From assembly GCA_964531735.1 (NCBI GenBank), contig CAZHGD010000048.1, positions 1 through 44,252 on the forward strand: a stretch of 44,252 nt of DNA, in the 5' to 3' direction. Of this stretch, positions 22,487 to 30,064 are shown piece by piece (within the stretch, counting starts at the first letter, position 1; each line of letters starts with the position of its first letter). The notes under the pieces were generated by a model. The model ran no database searches. It saw nothing but the letters and a program-made list of their open reading frames with translations, and had not been told where the DNA came from. Position numbers and translations under genes: made by a program. Source of the DNA: CAZHGD01 sp964531735 (GTDB taxonomy: Bacteria; Armatimonadota; UBA10988).

Positions 22487-23920
22487 GTGGATGTCCTCAA
22501 GACTCTGTTTCTCAACGCCCCGTCGTTCGAGGGCTTCGATGGCGGCGCCGGCTCGCGCTACCAGGCTCGCCGTGAGATCTGCTCGTACTGGTACCCGACC
22601 TGGCTGGCTCAGCCGGCCGCGCTGGTGCCGGGCGCGCGGCTGATCGACGCGCCGCCGCACCACCAGACGTGGGACGAGGTGCTGGGCATTGCGGCCGACT
22701 ACGAGCTGGTGGTGCTGAGCACCAGCACGCCCGGGTTCGGCAACGACATCAAGTTCGTCGAGGCCCTCAAGAGCCGCCGGCCGGACGTGCTGGTCGGCCT
22801 GTGCGGCGCGCACACGGCGGTCAACCCGACCAGTTCGCTGGAGGCCAGCGAGGCCGTCGACTTCGTGTGCAACAAGGAGTACGACTACACGCTGCTGGAG
22901 ATTGCCCAGGGGCGTGACCTGGCCGAGGTCAGCGGGATCAGCTACCGCCGGGACGGCCAGTTGCACCACAACCCGCCGCGCACACAGATTCCGGACATGG
23001 ACGCGCTGCCGTCGGTGCTGGACGTCTACCGGCGCGATCTCGACATCACCAAGTACTACATCGGCTACCTGCCGCACCCGTACGTCTCGTTCTACACCGG
23101 TCGCGGCTGCCGCAGCCGCTGCACCTTCTGTCTCTGGCCGCAGACCATCGGCGGGCACGCCTACCGCGTGCAGAGCGCGGCGCGGGTGGCCGCCGAAGTG
23201 CAGAAGTGCGTCGAGTACTGGCCGCACGTGAAGGAGGTCTTCTTCGACGACGACACCTTCACCGACGACCACGAGCGCACCGAGGACGTGGCCCGCCGGC
23301 TGGGCAGGATCGGGGTCAGTTGGTCGGTCAACGCCCGCGCCAACGTGCCTTACGATACGCTGAAGGTGATGAAGGACAACGGCTGCCGCCTGCTGCTGGT
23401 CGGCTTCGAGAGCGGCAACCAGACCATCCTGAACAACATCAAGAAGGGTATTCGGATCGACCGCGCGCGCGAGTTCGTGGCCCACTGCAAGACACTCGGC
23501 CTCGAAATCCACGGCACCTTCATCATCGGCCTGCCGGGCGAAACGCCGCAGACCGTCGAAGAGACCATTCAGTGGGCGAAGGAGATCGATCCGAAGAGCC
23601 TGCAGGTCTCGCTGGCCGCGCCGTACCCAGGCACCGAGATGTACCAGCAGGCCATCGACAACGGCTGGTTCGACGGTGATCCGGTGGTCAACAAGGACGG
23701 CATCCAGGTACCGGCGCTGCGCTATCCGGGCCTCTCGCCCGACCAGATGAACGAGCTGCAGAAGCAGTTCTACGGCCGCTTCTACCGCCAGCCGCGCGTG
23801 ATCTGGCGGTTCATCAAGGAGATGGCCACCGACCGCGAGGTGCTGGTGCGCCGGCTGCGCGAGGGGCGCGAGTTCCTCGATTTCTTCAAGCAGAAGGACG
23901 CCGTCCAGACAGTGAGTTGA
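22487..23920 (+). CDS. Hopanoid biosynthesis radical SAM protein HpnJ
   Basis: A 477-residue B12-binding-domain radical SAM enzyme. The N-terminus KTLFLNAPSFEGFDGGAGSR and the block YWYPTWLAQPAALVPGARLI are characteristic of HpnJ. A cobalamin-binding-like domain covers roughly residues 55-150 (LVVLSTSTPGFGNDIKFVEAL). The iron-sulphur cysteines are C208, C212 and C215 in GRGCRSRCTFCLWP. From work in Burkholderia, HpnJ contracts the glucosamine ring on bacteriohopanetetrol to a cyclitol ether, after HpnI adds N-acetylglucosamine and HpnK deacetylates it. GTG 22487 (reading VDVLKTLFLN) has GGAGAAG 7 bases upstream; the earlier open frame is antisense to the prepilin gene. A DMT-family gene and hpnI follow in the operon; hpnK is not present here. 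Confidence 0.9.
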   Translation: MDVLKTLFLNAPSFEGFDGGAGSRYQARREICSYWYPTWLAQPAALVPGARLIDAPPHHQTWDEVLGIAADYELVVLSTSTPGFGNDIKFVEALKSRRPDVLVGLCGAHTAVNPTSSLEASEAVDFVCNKEYDYTLLEIAQGRDLAEVSGISYRRDGQLHHNPPRTQIPDMDALPSVLDVYRRDLDITKYYIGYLPHPYVSFYTGRGCRSRCTFCLWPQTIGGHAYRVQSAARVAAEVQKCVEYWPHVKEVFFDDDTFTDDHERTEDVARRLGRIGVSWSVNARANVPYDTLKVMKDNGCRLLLVGFESGNQTILNNIKKGIRIDRAREFVAHCKTLGLEIHGTFIIGLPGETPQTVEETIQWAKEIDPKSLQVSLAAPYPGTEMYQQAIDNGWFDGDPVVNKDGIQVPALRYPGLSPDQMNELQKQFYGRFYRQPRVIWRFIKEMATDREVLVRRLREGREFLDFFKQKDAVQTVS

Positions 23921-23922
23921 CG

Positions 23923-24306
23923 GTGGGCCTCCTGCGCAACCTGGCCATTCTGGTCGTCTCGGTGTTCAGCCTGTCCATCGGCGAGGTCATGCTCAAGGTG
24001 GGCATGGACCGCATCGAGCGGCTGCAGCCGCAAGGACTGGTTGCATCGGTCAAGGCGTTCGGCGCCTGCCCGCCGATCTGGGTCGGCTTCGTGCTGATGG
24101 TCGTCCAGTTCGCCGGCATGATGGAGCTGTTCCGCTACTGGGACGTCAGCGTGGTGGTGCCGGTGTTCGGCATCAACTTCGCCATCACGGCGGTGATCGG
24201 CATGGTCTGGCTCAAGGAGCCGGTGACGGTCATGCGCTGGCTCGGCGTGTTGGCCATCATGCTCGGCGTGGTGCTGATTGCGCGCAGCGGAAAGGTCGGC
24301 CAGTGA
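23923..24306 (+). CDS. Small EamA/SMR-like transporter in the hopanoid operon
   Basis: A 127-residue inner-membrane protein with four helices, of the drug/metabolite transporter superfamily: LAILVVSVFSLSIGEVMLKV, VQFAGMMELFRYWDVSVVVP, FGINFAITAVIGMVWLKEPV and GVLAIMLGVVLIAR. The last two helices form the usual SMR-like signature. The start is either GTG 23923 or TTG 23917, which overlaps the hpnJ stop (TTGA); neither has a strong ribosome site, consistent with translational coupling. Its own stop overlaps the hpnI start (TGATG). Placed between hpnJ and hpnI, it may flip a glycosylated hopanoid or its lipid-linked sugar across the membrane, as ArnE/ArnF do for aminoarabinose lipid. That role is inferred. 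Confidence 0.8.
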   Translation: MGLLRNLAILVVSVFSLSIGEVMLKVGMDRIERLQPQGLVASVKAFGACPPIWVGFVLMVVQFAGMMELFRYWDVSVVVPVFGINFAITAVIGMVWLKEPVTVMRWLGVLAIMLGVVLIARSGKVGQ

Positions 24307-25463
24307 TGTCGCTCGTCCTCGGCGCTCTCACCGTCGTCACGGCCCTGCTGGCGTTGGCCAGCCTCGGCTACCTGCTGCTGTCGCACTTCGCGGCGCTGCG
24401 CCACTATGGCGGCGCCACGCCCGGCGTGCTGCCCGATCCGGCGCCGGGCGTGTCCATGCTCAAGGCCGTCGAGGGCGCCGACGAGCGCACCTACGAGGGT
24501 ATCAAGGCGTTCCTCCACGTCGACTATCCCGGTCCGTGGGAGCTGCTCGTCGGCACGGTGCGCGAGGACGATCCGGTGGCCGACGTGGTGCGCCGGCTGC
24601 AGGCCGAGTACCCGGACAAGCCGCTGCGGCTGGTCTTCGGCGAGATCTTCGGCACCAATCGCAAGACCTGCCTCATGCACAAGCTGGTGCAGGAAGCCCA
24701 GTACGACCTGTTGGTCTTCTCCGACGGTGACACCCAGGCCACGCCGGACTACCTGCACCATGTCGTGCCGCCGCTGCTGGACGACGAGGTCGGCTGCTTG
24801 ACCTGCCTGCCGCGCGGCATCGGCTGCACCACGCTCGGCTCCAAGGTCATCGCGCTGCACTACGTCCACGTCTACGTGCCGCAGTGGATGGCCGCCATCC
24901 AGACCACCGGCGTCAACTGGGCGTTCGGCAACACCATGGCCAGCCGCCGCGAGGTACACCTGGCCTACGGCGGTTTTGCGGCGTTCCCCGACCACCTGGC
25001 CGACGACTACGAGTTCGGCCACCGCGCCGCGCTGCTCGGCAAGCAGGTGGTCGTGGCGCCGTACCTGATCGACACCTACATGCCGATGGAGCCGCTGCGC
25101 TCGACGCTGGTCCGCCTGCGCCGCTGGATGTTCACCATCCGCCGCGCGCGCCCGGAGTCGTTCGCCGGGCTGATGTTCTGCTACCCGGTCGCCTGGACGT
25201 TGGTGATGACGCTGCTCAACGCCGGCCAGGCCTGGGCCTGGGGCGTGCTGGCCGCGGTCCTGGCGATCCGCCTGGGTCTGGCCTGCTGGCTCGACCGCGC
25301 GGCGCTGCGGCTGCCCAATTGGTGGTCCATCTGGTGGCTGCTGCCGTTGGTCGACCTGATCGAGTTGGGCACGTTCATCAGCGCCTGGTTCGGCAACACC
25401 GTGGTCTGGGCCGGGCGGCGGTTCCATCTGCTGGCGGATGGCCGTCTGGTCGAGGTCGAGTAG
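24306..25463 (+). CDS. Hopanoid glycosyltransferase HpnI (ceramide-glucosyltransferase-like, GT21)
   Basis: A 385-residue membrane-bound glycosyltransferase. An N-terminal helix (LTVVTALLALASLGYLLLSH) anchors it; a GT-A domain follows, then hydrophobic segments at the C-terminus. The processive D,D,D,(Q/R)xxRW pattern of ceramide glucosyltransferases is visible: SDGDTQ for the metal site, LADDYEFG for the base, and RLRRW. HpnI adds N-acetylglucosamine to bacteriohopanetetrol; the family is homologous to eukaryotic glucosylceramide synthase. ATG 24306 overlaps the preceding stop by one base. Its final DLIELGTFISAWFGN-VVWAGRRF block is typical of HpnI. The GH116 gene follows after 73 bases. Confidence 0.88.
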   Translation: MSLVLGALTVVTALLALASLGYLLLSHFAALRHYGGATPGVLPDPAPGVSMLKAVEGADERTYEGIKAFLHVDYPGPWELLVGTVREDDPVADVVRRLQAEYPDKPLRLVFGEIFGTNRKTCLMHKLVQEAQYDLLVFSDGDTQATPDYLHHVVPPLLDDEVGCLTCLPRGIGCTTLGSKVIALHYVHVYVPQWMAAIQTTGVNWAFGNTMASRREVHLAYGGFAAFPDHLADDYEFGHRAALLGKQVVVAPYLIDTYMPMEPLRSTLVRLRRWMFTIRRARPESFAGLMFCYPVAWTLVMTLLNAGQAWAWGVLAAVLAIRLGLACWLDRAALRLPNWWSIWWLLPLVDLIELGTFISAWFGNTVVWAGRRFHLLADGRLVEVE

Positions 25464-25536
25464 CCGCGGGCAGGAGCCGCACCGCTGGCGTTGTAATCCC
25501 TCGCAGGCCGCTGCGGCGGTGCAAGGGAGGCCACCG

Positions 25537-28500
25537 GTGTCCAAGTCCAACGACGTCCCGCCTGCTGATCCCCGTGGGTGTTGCGGCGGTCTCGGCTGTG
25601 GCCCCGAGTTGACGCGCCGTGACGCCCTGCGCGCCATGGGTCTGGCGGCGGTCTCGGCGCTCGGCGCGAGCCGGGTGATGGCCGGCCCGTTCGACACCGC
25701 CGACTTCGAGCGGCTGGTACCGGCCGACAAGCAGCTCAAAGCCTCGTGGGTGGCGTCGCTCACCGCGCGCGGCGAGCGCGAGGTCTACCGAGGGGCCGAA
25801 CTCGACTGGATCGGCCTGCCGGTTGGCGGTCTCTGCGCGGGCCAGCTCTATCTCGGCGGCGACGGCAAGCTCTGGCACTGGGACATCCTCAACCACACGG
25901 CCGGCACCGGCGACGCGCATTACCGCGCGCCGCGGAAGCCCGCCTCGCCGCTGGAGCAGGGCTTCGCGCTGAAGGTGACCGTCGGCGGCCGCACCGAGGT
26001 GCGCGCCCTCGACCGCACCGGCTTCAGCGACGTGTCGTTCTGCGGCGAGTATCCCATCGGCCAGGTGGACTACCGCGATCCCGCGCTGCCGCTGACGGTC
26101 TCGCTCCGGGCGTTCTCACCGTTCGTGCCGTTGCAGACCGAGGACTCCAGTCTGCCGGCGACGATCCTGCAGTTCACGCTGACCAACACCGGCACCGCAC
26201 CGGCCGAGTGCGAGCTGGGCGGCTGGCTGGAGAACGCGGTCTGCCTGCACACCGGCCGCGCGGGCGACGGTGTGCGCGTCAACCGGTTGCGGCGCGGGGC
26301 GGCGCTGTGCCTGGAATGCTCGGCCACCGAGCCGCCCGCCGGTAGCGCGCGTCCGGGCCGGCGGCCGATCGTGTTCGACGACTTCGAGAAGCCGACCTAC
26401 GACGGCTGGACCGTCACCGGCACCGCGTTCGGTCCCGGTCCGGTCGAGCGGACGCGCATCCACGCCTACCAGGGCGAGGTGGGTGGTGAGGGCAAGCGCG
26501 TGGTCAACACGCACGCCAGCGCGCCGGGCAACGACGTCGGCGCGCGCGACAACGCCACCGGGCGACTGGTCAGCCGTGAGTTCACCATCGAGCGTCGCCG
26601 CATCAACTTCTGGGTCGGTGGCGGTGACCACCCGGGCAAGACCTGTGTCAACCTGCGGGTGGGCGACCAGGTGGTGCGCACGGCCACCGGGCACAACGCC
26701 AACCAGATGCGGCAGGAATCGTGGGACGTGACCGACCTCGCCGGGCAGACCGCGCGGATCGAGATCGTCGACGACCAGCAAGGCGGGTGGGGCAACATCG
26801 GTGTCGACCAGATCGTGTTCTCCGATGAGCTGCCCGAGCCGCCACCGCTGCTCCAGCGCCCCGACTACGGCACCATGACGCTGGCCCTGTTCGCGCCGAC
26901 GGCCGGCGACTCCGCGGTGCTCTCGCTGCCGGCCGGCAACGTGGCCGAAGAGCTGATGCCGGCGCCGCCGGCCACCGGCGAGGCGACCCGGCCCATCGGC
27001 CGCAAGCTGGTCGGCGCCCTCAAGCGCGCGCTGACGTTGGCGCCGGGCCAGTCGGCCACGGTGACATTCGCCGTCTGCTGGCACTTCCCGAACCTGGCGC
27101 TCCGCGATGTCGCCGGATCCAAAGGACGTCACTACGCCCAGCGGTTCGCCTCATCGGCGGCCGTGGCCGACTACCTGGCGGCCAACCTCGACCGCCTGGT
27201 GCAGCAGACGCGGCTGTGGCATGACACCTGGTACGACTCGACGCTGCCGTTCTGGCTGCTCGACCGCACGCTGCTGAACGCGTCCATCCTGGCCACGTCC
27301 ACCAGCTTCCGCTTCGCCGACGGGCGTTTCTGGGGCTGGGAAGGGGTCGGCTGTTGCGCCGGCACCTGCACGCATGTCTGGCACTACGCGCACGCCGCGG
27401 CGCGGCTGTTCCCCGAGCTCGAGCGCGACCTGCGCGAGCGCACCGACTATGGCCTGGCGTTCAGCCCGGACAGCGGCATCGTGCAGTTCCGCGGGCAAGG
27501 CGCCGGCCTGGCCATCGACGGGCAGTGCGGCGTGATCCTGCGCACTTGGCGCGAGCACCAGGTGTCGGCCGATGACGCGTTCCTCAAGCGCGTCTGGCCG
27601 CGCGCCAAACGGGCGCTGGAGTGCCTGATCAGCCAGCCTGGTGGCGCCGATGGCGTGCTGAGCGGCTCGCAGCACAACACGCTGGACACCAACTGGTTCG
27701 GCCCGGTGGCCTGGCTCAGCGGGCTCTACCTGGCCGCGCTACGCGCGGGCGAGGCGATGGCCAGTGACATCGGCGACAGCCCGTTCGCCACGCGCTGCCG
27801 CAGCCTTCTGGAGACCGGTCGCCAGCGGATGGTCGCGCAGTTGTACAACGGCGAGTACTTCATCAACAAGCCCGATCCGCAGCACGCCGAGGCCATCAAC
27901 TCGGGCACTGGTTGCGAAATCGACCAGGTCTTCGGACAGAGCTGGGCCTGGCAGGTCGGCCTCGGCCGCGTGCTGCCCGAGAAGGAGACGCGGTCGGCGC
28001 TCCAGGCGCTCTGGCGCTACAACTTCGCGCCCGACGTGGGGCCGTACCGCGCGACGAACAAGCCCGGCCGGTGGTACGCCATGGCGGGTGAGGCCGGGCT
28101 GCTGATGTGTACCTTCCCGCGCCACGATTGGAGCTACAAGCAGGCCGCGGGCAAAGGGCCGGAGTGGGCCGCCGGCTACTTCAACGAGTGCATGAACGGC
28201 TTCGAGTACCAGGTGGCCGGCCACCTGCTCTGGGAGGGCCTGGTCACCGAGGGCCTGGCCGTCACGCGTGCCGTGCACGACCGCTACCATCCGGCGCGGC
28301 GGAACCCGTGGAACGAGGTGGAGTGCGGCGACCACTACGCCCGGTCGATGGCCAGCTACGGCGTCTACCTGGCCGCCTGTGGCTTCGAGTACCACGGGCC
28401 GCGCGGCCACCTCGGCTTCGCGCCGCGGGTGTCGCCCGAGGACTTCCGCGCGGCGTTCACCGCGGCCGAAGGGTGGGGCACCTACTCACAGCGCCAGACC

Positions 28501-28719
28501 GGCAGCGGTCTGCAGGCCGAAGTGGCGCTCAAGTGGGGCCAGCTCCGGCTGCGCACGCTGGCCTTCGCGCCCAAGGGCACGCCGACCAAGGTCACTGTGA
28601 CGGTGGCCGGTCGGGCCGTTCCGGCCACGCTGAAGGTGGCCGACGGCCGGGCTGAGGTCGCGCTGGCCGCGGAGGTCAGCCTGCGCGCCGGCGAGTCGCT
28701 ACAGGTGACGTTGGCCTGA
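25537..28719 (+). CDS. GH116 (GBA2-type) glucosidase with Tat-like signal and inserted jelly-roll domain
   Basis: A 1060-residue protein. After GTG 25537 (GGGAGG 6 bases upstream), TRRDALRAMGLAAVSALGAS looks like a twin-arginine signal. The GBA2-type N-terminal domain (LPVGGLCAGQLYLGGDGKLW) is interrupted at about residues 278-430 by a domain that resembles the insert of GH32 levanases (FDDFEKPTYDGWTVTGTAFG, RINFWVGGGDHPGKTCVNL, GGWGNIGVDQIVF). The catalytic half has WEGVGCCAGTCTHVWHYAHA; Glu602 aligns with the GBA2 nucleophile, and Asp796 in EIDQVFGQSW with the acid/base. GH116 enzymes hydrolyse beta-glucosides, including glucosylceramide. It lies directly behind hpnI, so a glycolipid substrate is conceivable; a plant beta-glucoside is equally possible given the surrounding glycosidases. 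A TGTAAT box at 25492-25497 may give separate transcription. Confidence 0.85.
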   Translation: MSKSNDVPPADPRGCCGGLGCGPELTRRDALRAMGLAAVSALGASRVMAGPFDTADFERLVPADKQLKASWVASLTARGEREVYRGAELDWIGLPVGGLCAGQLYLGGDGKLWHWDILNHTAGTGDAHYRAPRKPASPLEQGFALKVTVGGRTEVRALDRTGFSDVSFCGEYPIGQVDYRDPALPLTVSLRAFSPFVPLQTEDSSLPATILQFTLTNTGTAPAECELGGWLENAVCLHTGRAGDGVRVNRLRRGAALCLECSATEPPAGSARPGRRPIVFDDFEKPTYDGWTVTGTAFGPGPVERTRIHAYQGEVGGEGKRVVNTHASAPGNDVGARDNATGRLVSREFTIERRRINFWVGGGDHPGKTCVNLRVGDQVVRTATGHNANQMRQESWDVTDLAGQTARIEIVDDQQGGWGNIGVDQIVFSDELPEPPPLLQRPDYGTMTLALFAPTAGDSAVLSLPAGNVAEELMPAPPATGEATRPIGRKLVGALKRALTLAPGQSATVTFAVCWHFPNLALRDVAGSKGRHYAQRFASSAAVADYLAANLDRLVQQTRLWHDTWYDSTLPFWLLDRTLLNASILATSTSFRFADGRFWGWEGVGCCAGTCTHVWHYAHAAARLFPELERDLRERTDYGLAFSPDSGIVQFRGQGAGLAIDGQCGVILRTWREHQVSADDAFLKRVWPRAKRALECLISQPGGADGVLSGSQHNTLDTNWFGPVAWLSGLYLAALRAGEAMASDIGDSPFATRCRSLLETGRQRMVAQLYNGEYFINKPDPQHAEAINSGTGCEIDQVFGQSWAWQVGLGRVLPEKETRSALQALWRYNFAPDVGPYRATNKPGRWYAMAGEAGLLMCTFPRHDWSYKQAAGKGPEWAAGYFNECMNGFEYQVAGHLLWEGLVTEGLAVTRAVHDRYHPARRNPWNEVECGDHYARSMASYGVYLAACGFEYHGPRGHLGFAPRVSPEDFRAAFTAAEGWGTYSQRQTGSGLQAEVALKWGQLRLRTLAFAPKGTPTKVTVTVAGRAVPATLKVADGRAEVALAAEVSLRAGESLQVTLA

Positions 28720-28782
28720 ATCCATCCGGTGGCGGGCGCAAGTTCCTGGGCCGCCGTGCATCGATGGGTGCAAGGAACGGCG

Positions 28783-29298
28783 ATGACGGCCCCGGAATCG
28801 TTGGTGGCGCAGGTCGAGTTGCTCCGCCCGGGCATCCGAGCGGTGATCCTCGATCGCGTGGCCGACGCCGACCTGGCCGAAGACCTGACGCAGGACGTCA
28901 TGGAGTCCGCCCTGCGCCACCTCGGCGAGCTGCGCGACCCGGCGGCGTTGGCGTTGTGGCTGCGCCGCATGGCCATCAACCGCTGCTGGCAGTACTACCG
29001 GCGTCCGGTGGTGGCGGCTCCGGTGAAGTTGGCCGAGCCGTCGAGCTACCATGCCGCGGTACGCCGGCTGATGCTCCGCGAGGTGCTGGCCGCGCTGCGT
29101 GAACTGCCTGAGCGAAACCGGCTGGCGCTGCTCATGCACGTGCTCGACGACATGCCGTACGCCGCCATCGCCACGTTCCTCGACGTGCCGTTGAGCACCG
29201 TCGAGAGCCGCATCCACCGCGCGCGGGCGCAACTGCGCCGGCAGGTGGGTCACTGGCTCGATTGCCTGGCCGAACCGGCCACCGAGGAGCTGGCGTGA
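28783..29298 (+). CDS. ECF-type RNA polymerase sigma factor
   Basis: A 171-residue sigma factor with regions 2 and 4 only. Region 2: VADADLAEDLTQDVMESALR and LALWLRRMAINRCWQYYRR, binding the -10 element and core polymerase. Region 4: ALRELPERNRLALLMHVLDD and the helix-turn-helix YAAIATFLDVPLSTVESRIH. ATG 28783 has AAGGA 6 bases upstream. It sits 63 bases after the GH116 gene and overlaps the next gene by 4 bases (GTGA). ECF factors are usually held by an anti-sigma factor encoded alongside; here the coupled gene encodes GspF-type domains instead, with no known anti-sigma fold. Confidence 0.9.
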   Translation: MTAPESLVAQVELLRPGIRAVILDRVADADLAEDLTQDVMESALRHLGELRDPAALALWLRRMAINRCWQYYRRPVVAAPVKLAEPSSYHAAVRRLMLREVLAALRELPERNRLALLMHVLDDMPYAAIATFLDVPLSTVESRIHRARAQLRRQVGHWLDCLAEPATEELA

Positions 29299-30056
29299 AG
29301 ACCGAGACCATTCCGCTGCCGATTCTGGCGGCCTGCTTCCATTCGTTCGGCGTTCTGCTCGGTTGCGGTGTGAACCTGAGCCGCTCGTTGCAGTTGCTGA
29401 CCGAGCGAGCGGACCACGCGGGCCTGCGCGAGGCGCTCCAGCACTGCCGCGACCGCGTCAACGAAGGCAGCACGCTGTCCCAGGCCATGAGCGACCGACC
29501 GGCGGTGTTCCCGACCACGGCGCTGCTGCTGGTGCGTGTCGGCGAGTATGGCGGCGTGCTCGACGAGACTGTGGCGCGCCTGGCGCGCGAACTCGATGCC
29601 GAGCAGGATCTGCGCGACCGCATCGCGTTGGTCGTCGCCATGGCGCGGCTGCAGGAGGAGCGGCTCGGCGCCGAGGTGTCGGAGCGCATCGCAGAGCTCC
29701 GCGAGCGGCTGGCACCGGTGCGGCGACAGGCGGCCTACTGCCGCGTGCTCGGCTGCCTGCTCGGCTCAGGTGTGCCCATCTTCACAGCGCTGTCCGGTGC
29801 CGCCGAGGAGTTCGCCGAGCCGGAGCGGTCACAGGCGCTCCAGTTGCTGTCTGAATTCGCGGAGCGGTGCCGGGTCGGCAACGAACCGAGCCTGGCGGCC
29901 ATGGTTCACGAGGCCGGCATTCTGCCACCGGTGGCCGTCCAGTTGTTCGCCATCGGTGAGGAGACCGGCCGGCTGGACGTGACCATGGACCGCGCCGCGG
30001 AGTTGCTGGAGCACGAGGTGATCGGCGAGCTGAACGCGGCGCTGGCGATGGGGTGA
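29295..30056 (+). CDS. Two-domain GspF-like (T2SSF) protein without membrane segments
   Basis: A 253-residue protein made of two type II secretion F domains (PF00482). Domain 1, about residues 8-105, has VGEYGGVLDETVARLARELD; domain 2, about 142-250, has LLGSGVPIFTALSGAAEEF and IGEETGRLDVTM. Both keep the GE-x-G-x-L core of PilC/GspF. Real GspF proteins are about 400 residues with three membrane helices; here the helices are gone and a charged linker (LQEERLGAEVSERIAELRER) joins the domains. GTG 29295 overlaps the sigma-factor stop and has GAGGAG 5 bases upstream, so the two are made together. It may be a cytoplasmic sensor or sigma partner linked to pilus assembly, but no function is known to me. 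Confidence 0.8.
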   Translation: MKTETIPLPILAACFHSFGVLLGCGVNLSRSLQLLTERADHAGLREALQHCRDRVNEGSTLSQAMSDRPAVFPTTALLLVRVGEYGGVLDETVARLARELDAEQDLRDRIALVVAMARLQEERLGAEVSERIAELRERLAPVRRQAAYCRVLGCLLGSGVPIFTALSGAAEEFAEPERSQALQLLSEFAERCRVGNEPSLAAMVHEAGILPPVAVQLFAIGEETGRLDVTMDRAAELLEHEVIGELNAALAMG

Positions 30057-30064
30057 GGGCAACG

